A stretch of DNA of 64,000 nt, taken from positions 995,001 through 1,059,000 of the forward strand of contig NZ_LR732469.1 of assembly GCF_902506425.1 (NCBI RefSeq), in the 5' to 3' direction. A program made the position numbers and the translations under genes. This DNA comes from Novosphingobium sp. 9U (GTDB lineage: Bacteria > Pseudomonadota > Alphaproteobacteria > Sphingomonadales > Sphingomonadaceae). Positions 23,116 through 33,600 of this stretch are shown here, one piece after another. Within the stretch, counting starts at the first letter, position 1, and each line of letters opens with the position of its first letter. The notes beneath the pieces are model-generated. The model ran no database searches, had not been told where the DNA came from, and was given only the letters and a program-made list of their open reading frames with translations.

Positions 23116-25470
23116 ATGGATCAGGACCGCATCGTACCCGTTCTGCTCGGCCTGCTGCTTGCAAGCTGGACGATCGCGGCTGCCTGGACGATTGTCGCCG
23201 CGCGGCTGCGTCAAGGGCGAGCCGAGGCGATCCAGCTCTCCGGCCGCCGCCTCGCGCGCATGGTCGAGGAATCGCCAGCGCTACCGCTGCTGGTGCGCAC
23301 CGATGGGCGGATCGAAGCATCACCGCGGCTTGCGCAATGGCTCGGCCTCGATGGTGTTCCCCAGTACCTCAGCGAGCTGGACAGCGGTTCGAGAGGCCTG
23401 ACGGCAGACGCGCTTGCAGAACTCACGCAAGCGGTCCTGCGCACGCAGAAGACAGCCGCGCCCTTCCGCATGGTGGCGACGCCGCGGGGCTCGGACCGCA
23501 GCCTTGCGCTGCGCGGTCACCTGGCCGATCCACAAGTCTCGCCTGGCGGCGCGGCGCTGGTTTGGGTGTTCGACTTCAGCGACAGCGAGAGCGAGCTTGT
23601 CACGTTGCGCCAGGAAGCGGCGCAAGCGCGCGGCGACTTCACCGCGCTCGTTTCGCTGATCGAGGCGGCGCCGATGCCGATGTGGTTTCGCCGTCCCAAC
23701 GGCGCACTGCGTCTTGTGAACTCCGCCTACGTCGCCGCAGTCGGAGGCGAGAGCGGGCCGCAAGTAGTCGAGGATGGAGTCGAACTGGTCGAGACCGTCG
23801 ACGGCCTCACGGCGGCCCAGGTCGCACTCCAGGCCGCCGTCAAGGGCACGCCGATCGAGCGGCTCGTCTCGGTCACCATCGACAACCAGCGCCGCGGCTA
23901 TCGCGTCCACGACCTGCCGCTCGGCACGGAAGGGATCGCCGGTTACGCCGTCGACGTCGAGGATCTGGAGGAGATGGCGCGCGCCTTCCGCGCCTTCCGC
24001 GAGGCGCAACGCGCGATGCTGGACCAGCTCTCCGCCGGCGTGGCCCAGTTCGACGCCAAGCGCCGCCTGACCTTCGCCAATCGCCCTTTCCAGAGCCTGT
24101 TCAAGCTCTCGCCGCAATCGATGATCGATCCGCCCGCGTTCGAGCGCCTGCTCGACGCTGCACGCGACATGGGCCGGGTGCCCGAAGTGCGCGACTTCCC
24201 GGCCTGGCGCCGCGAACGGGCCGGCTGGTTCGCCGCCAACGAGACCCAGGAGGAAGCCTGGCCCTTGGCTGACGGCACCCACTTGCGCATCGTCGCGCAG
24301 CCCGTCCCAGATGGTGGACTGCTGCTGATCGCAGAAGACCGGACGGAGCAACTCCGCCTCTCCGCCATGCGCGACACGCTGCTGCGCACCCGCACCGCGA
24401 CGTTCGACAGCCTGTTCGAATCGGTGGCGGTATTTGCTCCCGACGGCCGTCTGCAGTTGTGGAATCGCCGCTTTGCCGCCGATTGGGGCCTCGACACCGA
24501 CTTCCTCGATACCCACCCGCATATCGAGGCGCTGCTCGGCAAAGTGTCGCCGCGGCTGCGTGTGCCGGCTCAGGCCAAGACTGTGGGCGATGTGGTGCGC
24601 GCCGCCACGCTCGACCGGGCGCAGACGACGGGGCGCATCGCGCTCGCCGACAGCCGCGTGCTGGAATTTGCCGGCGTCCCGTTGCCCGACGGTAACGGCT
24701 TGCTGACGGTGCTCGACATCACCGCCTCGCAGAACGCCGAAGCCGCGCTGCGCGAGCGCAATGCCGCGCTGGAGGAAGCCGACGCGATCAAGACCCGCTT
24801 CCTCGCCAACATGAGCTACGAACTGCGCACGCCGCTGACCTCGATCGGCGGTTTCGCAGAGCTGCTGCAGGCGGGTGTAGGTGGCGAACTCAGCGAAGCG
24901 GGCACCGAGTACATCAAGGCGATCCTCGACTCCGCCGAACGTCTGGGCGAGCAGATCGAGACCATCCTCGATCTCTCGCAGAGCGAGGCAGGGCTGCTGC
25001 CGTTGGCCAATGACGACATCGAGCTGATGCCGCTGATCCGGTCGGTGGTGGAGGAACGCTCATCGCGGATCACCCGCGCCGGCCTCTCGCTAGACCTGCA
25101 GGGCAGCAACCTGATGGGCACGATCAAGGGTGACCGCCGTCGGTTGGCCCGCGCGATCGGGCATCTGCTCGACAATGCCATCGCCGCCACTCCGCGCGGA
25201 GGCCGCGTCCTGGTCCAGGTCGCGCGCCAGAAGCAGGGTGGGCGCAGCGTGGCGCAGATCGTCGTGTCTGACAACGGGCCCGGCATGGACCCTGAAGCGC
25301 TCGCCAGGGCGCTGGATGGGCTGAAGATCGGTGTGGATGGGGCCACCGTCGAGCGGCGCCAGGGATTGGGCCTTCCTCTCGCGCGCCAGCTAATCCAGGC
25401 GCATGGCGGCACGCTGCGGCTGCTCTCGGAGCCTGGACAGGGCACGGCCGCCATCGTCGAGCTTCCGTGA
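23116..25470 (+). CDS. divL: DivL-like histidine-kinase homologue with Tyr in the H-box
   Basis: A 784-aa membrane-anchored PAS/histidine-kinase-like protein. There is one N-terminal helix (VPVLLGLLLASWTIAAAWTI, residues 7-26), several PAS-like regions (about 50-155, 178-285, 300-410 and 425-540), a dimerisation helix and a GHKL ATPase domain (N-box LLDNAIAATP, G1 DNGPGMD, G2 QGLGLPLARQLI). The H-box reads FLANMSYELRTPLTSI: residue 568 is Tyr (codon 24817-24819) where kinases have the phospho-acceptor His. That, the length and the PAS array match DivL, the Caulobacter regulator of CckA-CtrA signalling. It overlaps tsaE by four bases and heads a co-directional housekeeping block. Confidence 0.85.
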   Translation: MDQDRIVPVLLGLLLASWTIAAAWTIVAARLRQGRAEAIQLSGRRLARMVEESPALPLLVRTDGRIEASPRLAQWLGLDGVPQYLSELDSGSRGLTADALAELTQAVLRTQKTAAPFRMVATPRGSDRSLALRGHLADPQVSPGGAALVWVFDFSDSESELVTLRQEAAQARGDFTALVSLIEAAPMPMWFRRPNGALRLVNSAYVAAVGGESGPQVVEDGVELVETVDGLTAAQVALQAAVKGTPIERLVSVTIDNQRRGYRVHDLPLGTEGIAGYAVDVEDLEEMARAFRAFREAQRAMLDQLSAGVAQFDAKRRLTFANRPFQSLFKLSPQSMIDPPAFERLLDAARDMGRVPEVRDFPAWRRERAGWFAANETQEEAWPLADGTHLRIVAQPVPDGGLLLIAEDRTEQLRLSAMRDTLLRTRTATFDSLFESVAVFAPDGRLQLWNRRFAADWGLDTDFLDTHPHIEALLGKVSPRLRVPAQAKTVGDVVRAATLDRAQTTGRIALADSRVLEFAGVPLPDGNGLLTVLDITASQNAEAALRERNAALEEADAIKTRFLANMSYELRTPLTSIGGFAELLQAGVGGELSEAGTEYIKAILDSAERLGEQIETILDLSQSEAGLLPLANDDIELMPLIRSVVEERSSRITRAGLSLDLQGSNLMGTIKGDRRRLARAIGHLLDNAIAATPRGGRVLVQVARQKQGGRSVAQIVVSDNGPGMDPEALARALDGLKIGVDGATVERRQGLGLPLARQLIQAHGGTLRLLSEPGQGTAAIVELP

Positions 25471-25937
25471 AGCTGGACCTGCCCGACCTCGCCGCTATGG
25501 CCCATCTGGGTGAGGTGATTGCCGGTAAGCTGCGCGCCGGTGACGTGGTCGCTCTGACAGGTGGCCTGGGCGCAGGCAAAACCACCCTGGCTCGTGCGAT
25601 CATCGCCGGGCTCGGGCACACCGGCGAGGTGCCGTCGCCCAGCTTTGCCATCATCGAACTCTACGAGCCGCCGATGGTCCGCCTGCCGCTCGTCCATGCC
25701 GACTTCTACCGCTTGTCCCGTCCCGAGGAAGTCGAGGAGATCGGCCTCGACGATTACCGCGACGGCGCCGCGATGATCGCCGAGTGGCCCGAGCAGGCCG
25801 GCGGCTTCGCGCATGAGCCTGCCTGCCTCTCGATCCGCCTTGAACCAGGCTCGGAACCTGGGGGTGGGGGGCGGATCGCCATTGTCGAAGCGGGTGCCGA
25901 TTGGCTAGGGCGGCTGCCATGTCCGACGCCTCTCTGA
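25467..25937 (+). CDS. tsaE: tRNA threonylcarbamoyladenosine biosynthesis ATPase TsaE
   Basis: A 156-aa P-loop ATPase that works with TsaB and TsaD to form t6A37 in ANN-decoding tRNAs. Walker A GGLGAGKTT is at residues 32-40; the family segments VPSPSFAIIELYE and LVHADFYRLS follow, then GLDDYRDGAAMIAEWPEQA with the C-terminal acidic/Trp motif. It starts at GTG within the divL stop (four-base overlap) and overlaps the following kinase gene by 19 bases, so this part is a tightly coupled operon. Confidence 0.93.
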   Translation: MKLDLPDLAAMAHLGEVIAGKLRAGDVVALTGGLGAGKTTLARAIIAGLGHTGEVPSPSFAIIELYEPPMVRLPLVHADFYRLSRPEEVEEIGLDDYRDGAAMIAEWPEQAGGFAHEPACLSIRLEPGSEPGGGGRIAIVEAGADWLGRLPCPTPL

Positions 25938-26917
25938 ACGCGACGCTGCCTGCCGGCGTCGACACCTTCCTCGCCACGGCTGGCTGGCGCGATGCAGCGA
26001 TCGAGCCGCTGCCCGGCGATGCCTCGTTCCGCCGCTACTTCCGCGTCCGTCGCGGTGAGGAAACCGCGTTGCTGATGGACGCGCCGCCGCCGAACGAAGA
26101 CCCGCAGCCGTTCCTGCGCGCCGCACGCTGGCTTGATGCCAACGGCATGAGAGCGCCGCGCATTCTGGCCGATGAGGCGGAGAAGGGCCTCGTCCTGCTC
26201 GAGGACTTCGGCACCGCCCGCATGCGCGATTATCTCGACGAGTATCCGGCTGACGAGATGGACGTGTACAAGGGCGCCATCGATGCGCTGGTCGCGTTGC
26301 GCGCGCTGCCCGCCGGACCATTTCTCGATTATTCCATGAGCGAGTACATGCGCGAGGTGCGGCTGTTCACCGAATGGTACTGCCCGGCGCAGAACCTCTA
26401 CGCCGATGCCGCCGGCTACACCGCGGCGTGGGAGCAGGTGCTCGCGCCGATGCTGCCGCGCCAGCGCCCGGGCGTGACCGTGCTGCGCGACTACCATGCG
26501 GAGAACATCATGCTGCTGGGCGCGCTGCACAAGCAAGGCTTGCTTGACTTCCAGGACGCGCTGGTCGGCCACCCCGCTTACGACCTCGTCTCGCTGCTTC
26601 AGGATGCCCGCCGCGATGTGTCGCCCGAAGTCGAGGCGGCGATGATCGACCGCTATGTATCCGCGACGGGCGAAGATCGCGAGACGTTCCTGGCCGACTA
26701 CGCGCGGCTCGGCGCGCAGCGGAATGCCAAGATCGTCGGCATCTTCGTGCGGCTGTGGAAGCGCGACGGCAAGCCGCGCTACCTCGACCTGATCCCGCGT
26801 GTCTGGCGCCAGATGGAGCGCGATCTCGCGCACCCGGTGCTCGCCCCGGTCGCCGCTTGGTTCGACGCCAATGTGCCCGCGCGCTTGCGCGAGACTGCCG
26901 GAGGAACCTTCGCATGA
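25919..26917 (+). CDS. amgK: N-acetylmuramate/N-acetylglucosamine kinase (AmgK)
   Basis: A 332-aa aminoglycoside-phosphotransferase-fold kinase. The N-lobe contains PGDASFRRYFRV. The catalytic loop is LRDYHAENIML (Asp, then Asn five residues later) and the metal loop is LLDFQDALVGHPAYDLVSL. In Pseudomonas and relatives AmgK phosphorylates the anomeric C1 of MurNAc for cell-wall recycling. That role is supported here by the directly adjacent murU. ATG 25919 is used; an in-frame upstream start would lengthen the overlap with tsaE. It overlaps murU by four bases. Confidence 0.9.
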   Translation: MSDASLNATLPAGVDTFLATAGWRDAAIEPLPGDASFRRYFRVRRGEETALLMDAPPPNEDPQPFLRAARWLDANGMRAPRILADEAEKGLVLLEDFGTARMRDYLDEYPADEMDVYKGAIDALVALRALPAGPFLDYSMSEYMREVRLFTEWYCPAQNLYADAAGYTAAWEQVLAPMLPRQRPGVTVLRDYHAENIMLLGALHKQGLLDFQDALVGHPAYDLVSLLQDARRDVSPEVEAAMIDRYVSATGEDRETFLADYARLGAQRNAKIVGIFVRLWKRDGKPRYLDLIPRVWRQMERDLAHPVLAPVAAWFDANVPARLRETAGGTFA

Positions 26918-27630
26918 CGCTCGCCAGCGATACCGCAATGGTGCTCGCCGCAGGGCTGGGCAAGCGCATGCGCCCGCTCACCGCGACACAGCCCAAGCCG
27001 CTGGTCCGCGTCGCAGGCAAGCCGCTGATCGACTATGCGCTCGATCAGCTGGAGTCGGCCGGCGTCGCCAAGGCGGTGGTCAACGTCCACTACCTTGCCG
27101 ATGCGCTGGAGGCGCACTTGCGCAAGCGGGCTCACGGGCCCGAGGTGACGATCTCCAGCGAGCGTGATCTGCTGCTCGAAACGGGCGGCGGCATGGCCAA
27201 GGCGCTGGACCTGTTGCCTGATCCGTTCTTCGCGCTGAACAGCGACAACGTCTGGCTGGAGGGCCCGCGGAACGCCTTTGCCGAGCTTTCCAGCGCATGG
27301 GACCCGGCGCGGATGGACGCGCTGCTGCTTCTGGTGCCGCATGCCCGCGCCCTCAACTACAAAGGGAAGGGCGACTTCCACCTCGATGGCCTGGGGCGCG
27401 TCTCGCGCCGCCGTTCCGGCCGCATTGCCCCGTTCATCTACTCAGGGATCCAGTTGGTTTCCCACCGTTTGATGCGTGGGGCACCGGAAGGTGCGTTCTC
27501 CACCAACGTCTTGTGGAACCGCGCGATCGAGGAAGGCCGCCTTTACGGTATTTCGCATACCGGCGTGTGGTTCGAGGTCGGCGATCCCCAGGCGGTGCGC
27601 GCGACCGAGGACTGGCTGACGCGTGTGTGA
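26914..27630 (+). CDS. murU: N-acetylmuramate-1-phosphate uridylyltransferase (MurU)
   Basis: A 238-aa nucleotidyltransferase that makes UDP-MurNAc from MurNAc-1-phosphate and UTP, bypassing MurA/MurB in peptidoglycan recycling. The N-terminal signature AMVLAAGLGKRMRPLTATQP with PKPLVRVAGKPLI is the NTP_transferase motif. It also has LLETGGGMAKAL, LNSDNVW and a C-terminal WFEVGDPQAVRATE. The ATG overlaps the amgK stop, with GAGGAA upstream. Gene order amgK-murU supports the specificity over a general sugar nucleotidyltransferase. Confidence 0.9.
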   Translation: MTLASDTAMVLAAGLGKRMRPLTATQPKPLVRVAGKPLIDYALDQLESAGVAKAVVNVHYLADALEAHLRKRAHGPEVTISSERDLLLETGGGMAKALDLLPDPFFALNSDNVWLEGPRNAFAELSSAWDPARMDALLLLVPHARALNYKGKGDFHLDGLGRVSRRRSGRIAPFIYSGIQLVSHRLMRGAPEGAFSTNVLWNRAIEEGRLYGISHTGVWFEVGDPQAVRATEDWLTRV

Positions 27631-27647
27631 GGTAGGCGCGGCCCGAC

Positions 27648-30629
27648 ATGCCTGACCGTCCCGGCCCGCAAGTCTACTCCATCGCTGCCCACCGCGGCTT
27701 TGCCGACGCGCTCGTGGCCGGATTGCTGCCGCGCTATGCCGAGCCGGACTTCGGCCTTGCTCGATTGACCCTGCTGCTGCCGAGCCGTCGGACCGTGCGC
27801 ACGATGACCGAGGCGCTGGTTCGGATCGGCGGCGCCGGCATGCTGCTTCCGCGCATGAGCGTGGTCGGCGATCTCGACCTGGACGAGACGCTCGGGCCGC
27901 TGCTCGATCCACTGGGTGCGGCCGACATCCCGCCCGCCGCCGATCTGACCCGCCGCTGGCTGCGTCTTGCCGAACACTTGCGCACCGTCGAGGGCGACGC
28001 CGCTGGCGAGGGCGCCGTGCTGCTGCGCCGCGCGTTTGAGATCGGGCGCACCATGGACCGGCTCGCGGTCGAAGGCATCGCCCCTGTCGATCTGATGTCC
28101 GAAGAGGTCATCGGCCTCGTCGGGGAACTTGCCGAACACTGGCGCGAAGCCACTCGTACGTTCCTGATGGTGCAGCAATACTGGATCGCCGACCTTGCCG
28201 CCCGAGGTGAAGTTGACGCGCCTGAGCGCCGGAATCGCCTCTTCGCCCATGCCACCGCGCGTTGGACTGAGGCGCCGCCCGAGCATCCGATCGTCGCGGC
28301 CGGCGTGACCAGCGCCTCGCCTGCGCTCGCGCAGATGCTGCGCGTGGTTGCCGGGTTGCCGCGTGGCGGCGTCATCCTGCCCGATCTCGATCTCAGCCTC
28401 GACAAAGAGGTGTGGGAGGCGCTCGGCACCGCGGGTGTTCCGGTCGAACCCGGCGATCCGCCGTTCGGTGGCGGCGATGCCGTCACCCACCCGCAGTATC
28501 ACCTCAAGCTGCTGCTCAACCGCATGGGCGTGTCCCGCGATGAGGTGCAGCCCTGGCACCGTGCAGGCCTTGCCGCCTCGCCGCCCGAGCGCAGCCGCGC
28601 AATCTCGAACCTGTTCCTGCCACCCAAGCCCTCGGCGCGCTGGTCGCAGCTGCCCGCGAAGGAGCGGCACCTCGCGGGCGTGCGGCTGATGGAATCGCCT
28701 GCTCCCGCCGCGGAGGCGCAGGCGATCGCGGTGCTGATCCGCCAAGCGCTCGAAGTGCCGGAGCGGCGCGTGGCGCTGGTCACGCCCGATCGCGGGCTGG
28801 CCGGCCGCGTCGTCGCGCAGCTCGGGCGCTGGGGCATCGTCGCCGACGATTCCGCGGGGCGGCCCCTCCCGCAGACCGCTGCGGCGCGGGTTATGCTGCT
28901 CCTGGCCGAACTGATCGCCGAGTCCGCAGCACCCGTGCCGCTGATCGCCTTGCTCACCCATCCGCTGGTAGCTGCTGGCGAGGACCGCGCGCGCTGGCTG
29001 GAGCAGGCCCGTGCTCTTGACATCGCGCTACGCGGACCAAGGCCGGGGCCCGGGTTGGAACCGCTGCGCGCGAAAGCGGATGAGGCGCGGGTACTGGAGT
29101 GGTGGAATGGCGTCGAGGCCACCCTCTCACCGCTGCTGGCGCAAGGGGACGAGGCGCCGCTCGCCGCTCTGATCGATGCGGTTGCTGCGGCAGCCGAGGC
29201 GCTGTGCGAGGAGGGCCTGTGGAGCCGGCCCGATGGCCGTGCCTTGGCGCAGTTCGTCGAGGACCTACGTGAGGCAGCGCGCGAGACCGGCACGCGCCTG
29301 GCACCGACCGAGCTCCACGCGGTGCTGCGCGATGCGATGGAGCGCGTGTCGGTCCGCCCCCCCTGGGGCGGGCACCCGCGTGTCGCGATCTACGGCCTGC
29401 TCGAAGCGCGGATGAGCCGTGCGGACCTGGTCATCTGCGGTGGCCTGGTCGAAGGTGTCTGGCCAGCCAGCCCCACGCCTGATGCGCTGCTGCCGCCTGC
29501 CTTGTTGCGCGCGCTTGGCGTTCCGGGCGCGGACTTCCGCATCGGCCTTTCTGCGCACGATCTCGCCGCCGCGCTCGGCGCCCCAGAGGTGGTGCTCAGC
29601 TGGTCGCGCCGTGACGAAAGCTCCCCGGTGATCCCATCCCGCTTCGTGCTGCGGGTCAAGGCCATGCTGGGCGACAAGGCAGCCGAAGAGATGGTCGAGC
29701 ACGATGCGCCGCGTCTTGCCCGCCTGCTCGACGACGGGGCACCGGCGCCGGCTTATCCAAGACCCAAGCCGATGCCCAGCGCCGAGCAGCGGCAGGTCGC
29801 GCTATCGGTCACCGGGCTCGATCGGCTGCGCGGCGATCCTTACCAGTTCTACGCGAATGCCATTCTGCGGCTGCGCAGCCTCGATCCGCTCGATGCCGAG
29901 CCGAGCGCCGCGTGGAAGGGCACGGCGGTGCACGCGATCCTCGATCGCTGGCACAAGGCCGCCGAGCCGCCCGCGATGCTGCGCAGCATTGCCGAGACGG
30001 TGATGGACGAGATGAGCGCGCACCCGCTGATGCGCGCGCTGTGGCGACCACGTCTGCTGGCGGCGCTCGACTGGGTGGGTGAGGAGATTGCCGGGCAGCG
30101 CGCGGCCGGTCGGCGGGTGCTGGCGACAGAGGCGCCGGGCTCGATTGAGTGGCGCGGCGTGAAGCTGCACGGCCGCGCCGACCGCATCGATCGCACATCC
30201 GAAGGCGCACTCGCGGTAATCGACTACAAGACCGGCCAGCCCCCATCGGCGCGCCGCGTGGAGGAAGGCTTCGCGTTGCAACTGGGTCTGATCGGCCTGA
30301 TCGCCAGTCGCGGCGGCTTCGACGGCATTTCAGGCGAGGCGCAGCATTTCGAATATTGGTCGCTCGCCAAGCAGGCCGGCAAGGACCAGTTCGGCTACTG
30401 GAACGAGCCGATCTTGGAGGACAAGAAGAAGTCCGGCATCCCGCGCGATCGCTTCCTGGCCGAGACCGCGCGCTACCTCGATGACGCGCTCGATCGCTGG
30501 ATCCTCGGCGCCGAGCCGTTCACCGCGAGGCTCAATCCCGACCTTCCCGGCTATGCCGATTACGACCAGCTGATGCGGCTCGATGAGTGGATTGTCCAGT
30601 TGGGCGGCCAGGCGGAGGATGCAGCATGA
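27648..30629 (+). CDS. addB: AddB subunit of the AddAB helicase-nuclease
   Basis: A 993-aa alphaproteobacterial AddB. With AddA it processes double-strand ends and loads RecA. The N-terminal helicase-like half has the characteristic inactive/altered motor segments LTLLLPSRRTVRTMTEALV, AEAQAIAVLIRQALEVPE and VALVTPDRGLAGRVVAQLGRWG. The C-terminal nuclease domain ends with AVIDYKTGQPPSA, the PD-(D/E)XK core. Only two cysteines are seen, so the four-Cys Fe-S cluster of Bacillus AddB appears absent. It overlaps addA at ATGA. Confidence 0.93.
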   Translation: MPDRPGPQVYSIAAHRGFADALVAGLLPRYAEPDFGLARLTLLLPSRRTVRTMTEALVRIGGAGMLLPRMSVVGDLDLDETLGPLLDPLGAADIPPAADLTRRWLRLAEHLRTVEGDAAGEGAVLLRRAFEIGRTMDRLAVEGIAPVDLMSEEVIGLVGELAEHWREATRTFLMVQQYWIADLAARGEVDAPERRNRLFAHATARWTEAPPEHPIVAAGVTSASPALAQMLRVVAGLPRGGVILPDLDLSLDKEVWEALGTAGVPVEPGDPPFGGGDAVTHPQYHLKLLLNRMGVSRDEVQPWHRAGLAASPPERSRAISNLFLPPKPSARWSQLPAKERHLAGVRLMESPAPAAEAQAIAVLIRQALEVPERRVALVTPDRGLAGRVVAQLGRWGIVADDSAGRPLPQTAAARVMLLLAELIAESAAPVPLIALLTHPLVAAGEDRARWLEQARALDIALRGPRPGPGLEPLRAKADEARVLEWWNGVEATLSPLLAQGDEAPLAALIDAVAAAAEALCEEGLWSRPDGRALAQFVEDLREAARETGTRLAPTELHAVLRDAMERVSVRPPWGGHPRVAIYGLLEARMSRADLVICGGLVEGVWPASPTPDALLPPALLRALGVPGADFRIGLSAHDLAAALGAPEVVLSWSRRDESSPVIPSRFVLRVKAMLGDKAAEEMVEHDAPRLARLLDDGAPAPAYPRPKPMPSAEQRQVALSVTGLDRLRGDPYQFYANAILRLRSLDPLDAEPSAAWKGTAVHAILDRWHKAAEPPAMLRSIAETVMDEMSAHPLMRALWRPRLLAALDWVGEEIAGQRAAGRRVLATEAPGSIEWRGVKLHGRADRIDRTSEGALAVIDYKTGQPPSARRVEEGFALQLGLIGLIASRGGFDGISGEAQHFEYWSLAKQAGKDQFGYWNEPILEDKKKSGIPRDRFLAETARYLDDALDRWILGAEPFTARLNPDLPGYADYDQLMRLDEWIVQLGGQAEDAA

Positions 30630-33600
30630 GCGGGCCGCACAAGCTGCACGGCAGCCAGATGCTCGCCGTCGCGCCGCACGACACGGTGTGGCTCTCGGCC
30701 TCGGCCGGCACGGGCAAGACGCAAGTGCTGTCCAGTCGCGTGCTGCGGCTTTTGCTGCGGCTTGAGGTCGACCCCTCGCAAATCCTGTGCCTGACGTTCA
30801 CCAAGGCCGGCGCGACCGAGATGGCGGCGCGCATCAACGACAAGCTCGCGAGCTGGGTGAGGCTTGACGACGTGGCATTGACTGCGGAATTGCAGGCGAT
30901 CGGTGCCGACTTTGGGCCCGCCGAGCGGGCGCATGCGCGCACGCTGTTCGCCTGCGTGCTCGATTGCCCGGGCGGCGGCTTGCGGATCGATACCATCCAC
31001 GCCTTTTCGCAGTGGTTGCTCGCTGCCTTCCCGCTCGAGTCCGGACTGCTGCCCGGCACCCGGCCGATGGAGGATCGCGAGCGAACGTTGCTGGCCCGCC
31101 AGGTACTGGCCGACTTGCTGGTCGCTGCCGAGCAGGACCCGCTCGGCGATCCGCAGCTCCTCAACGCCGTGGCCGACCTGTCGCTGCGCCTGGGTCCGGA
31201 CGCGGTGCAAGGCTTCCTGCTGCGCTGCGCATCGGCGCGTGAAGCTTGGTTCGGGCCGGGCGGATGGCAGGAGCCGATGCGCCCGAACGTGCTGCGCCTA
31301 CTCGGCCTGCCGAGCGATGCCGACGAGGACTGGCTGGCGCAGATGCTGCATGACGAGGCGTTTGACGTCACCTCGCTGCGGCGCTGCCTGGAGGTCAACC
31401 GCGGCTGGAAGGCGGCGACCGGGCAGAAGGCGGCCGAAGCGATCGGCGCCTGGCTTGCCGGCAGCACTAGCGAGCGGCGCGAGGGGCTGGCGGCACTCGC
31501 AAATGTATTTCTGACGAAAAAGGGCGAGCCGCGCTCGACTACGTCGCTCGAGAAGCTCGATCCCGAGTACCCCACGCACTGCTCGCGGGTCGTCGCCGGG
31601 CTGTCGCAAGTGGGCCAAGCAGCGGCAATGCTTGATCTGGCCCATCGGCTGCTCCCCGCGCTGCGGCTCGGCCGCGCGTTCGCGCTCGCGTGGGAGGATG
31701 CGAAGCGGCGCGAGGGGCTCATCGACTTCGACGACCAGATCCGCCAAGCAGCCGCCTTGCTGGGCAGGGCGGAACTGTCCGACTGGATCCGCTACAAGCT
31801 CGACCGGCAGTTCGACCATATCCTGGTCGACGAGGCGCAGGACACCAACGCGGCTCAGTGGGACATCGTCTTCGCCATGGCGGAGGAGTTCTGGGCCGGC
31901 GAGGGCCAGCGCGAGAACCGGCTGCGCACGCTGTTCGTGGTGGGTGACTACAAGCAGGCGATCTTCCGCTTCCAGGGCACTAGCCCGGAGAACTTCCGCC
32001 GCGCTGCGGATCGCGTGCGCGAGACCATGCGGCAGGCGGCTGCTGGTGCGCAGTGGAAGCGCGAGGCCGAGCGCCCGCGCGAGTTGCAGGACCTAGGCCT
32101 CGATCGCAGCTTTCGCACCGCGCAATCGGTGCTCGATTTTGTTGACCGTGCGCTTATCGAGATCGGGCATGAAGGTGTGGGTCTGGACCGACCTGCCGAG
32201 CCACATGTCGGGCAGGAGCGCCCTGGATACGTGGCGTTGTGGCAGCCGATCGGCGCTGCCTCCGACGAGCCGGAGGATGAGGCGGAGGAGGGTGCCGAGA
32301 CCTGGCTGTCGCGACCCGATCGCCAGCTGGCCGAGCGGATCGCGCAGCAGGTCAAGGCCTGGGTCGATCCGCACGGGCCCGGCTTTCGGCTGCACAAGGG
32401 CGGCGCGCGCCGGGCGGGGCCGGGCGACGTCATGGTGCTGGTGCGCAAGCGCAAGGAGCTGGCCGGTCTGATCGTGGCTCGGCTGCATGCGCTGGGCGTA
32501 CCAGTCGCGGGTGTCGACCGGCTGCGGCTGGGCGCCCCGCTGGCGGTGAAGGATCTGGTTGCTGCGCTACGGTTTGCTGCGCAGCCGCTGGACGATCTCA
32601 ACCTCGGCAACCTGCTGGTCTCGCCGTTGCTGGGCTGGAGCCAGCAGGCGCTGCTGGAGCACGGCTATCGCGAGCCCGGACCCAAGCGCGCCTTGTGGCA
32701 ACACTTGCGCGCCTCGTCCGATCCTTTCGTGCGTGAGAGCGTGGCGCAGCTCTTCGCCGTGCTGGATCTCGCCGATTTCGATCCGCCGCATGTCCTGCTG
32801 CAGTGGGTGCTGTCGGGGCCATGGCAAGGGCGCCGCAAGCTGGTCGCGCGGCTGGGACGCGAGGCGAACGACCCGATCGACGAGCTGGTCAACGCCGCGA
32901 TGGCCTATTCCGCCACTGGCACGCCCAGCCTCGCGGGCTTCCTCGCCTGGTTCGATGCCGGGGAGGGCGAGCTGAAGCGCGAGGCGGACAATGCCGCCGG
33001 GCTCGTCCGGGTGATGACCGTGCATGGCTCGAAAGGACTGCAGGCGCCGATCGTGATCCTCGCCGATGCGACCGGCAACCCCGACGAGAGCCGTGACCGC
33101 GGGCTCGACTTGCCCGACCCGGCCAACCCCGAGCGCCGCATTCCGCTGCCACCGTTGCGCAAGGAGGAGAAGTCCGGCCGCATCGCGCAGGAGATCGAGC
33201 GGGTGAAGCTCGCCGAGATGCAGGAGCATTGGCGGCTGCTCTACGTGGCGATGACGCGTGCGGAGGAGGCGCTGTTCGTCGGCGGTGCGCTCGGGCCCAA
33301 GGACAAGGGGCAGCCGGCGCCCAACAGCTGGTACGCGCGGCTGGAGGCGCTGTTTCCCGCCGACGCGGGTGTCGCCGATGCGATCTGGGACAGCCGCCGC
33401 GACTGGGGCTCGCCGCCGGAGCCGATGGCTTCAGAGGCGCCATCGCACGCGGCCGAGCTGCCGCTGCCCGATCCGCTGCCGGCACTGCTGCTGCGCGCGC
33501 CACCGGCCGAGCCGCTGCCACCGCGTCCGCTCGCGCCCTCGGCGCTGGGCGAGGAAACTGCACCCGATCCGCCGCTTCCAGCAGGTGCCGCGCTGGACGC

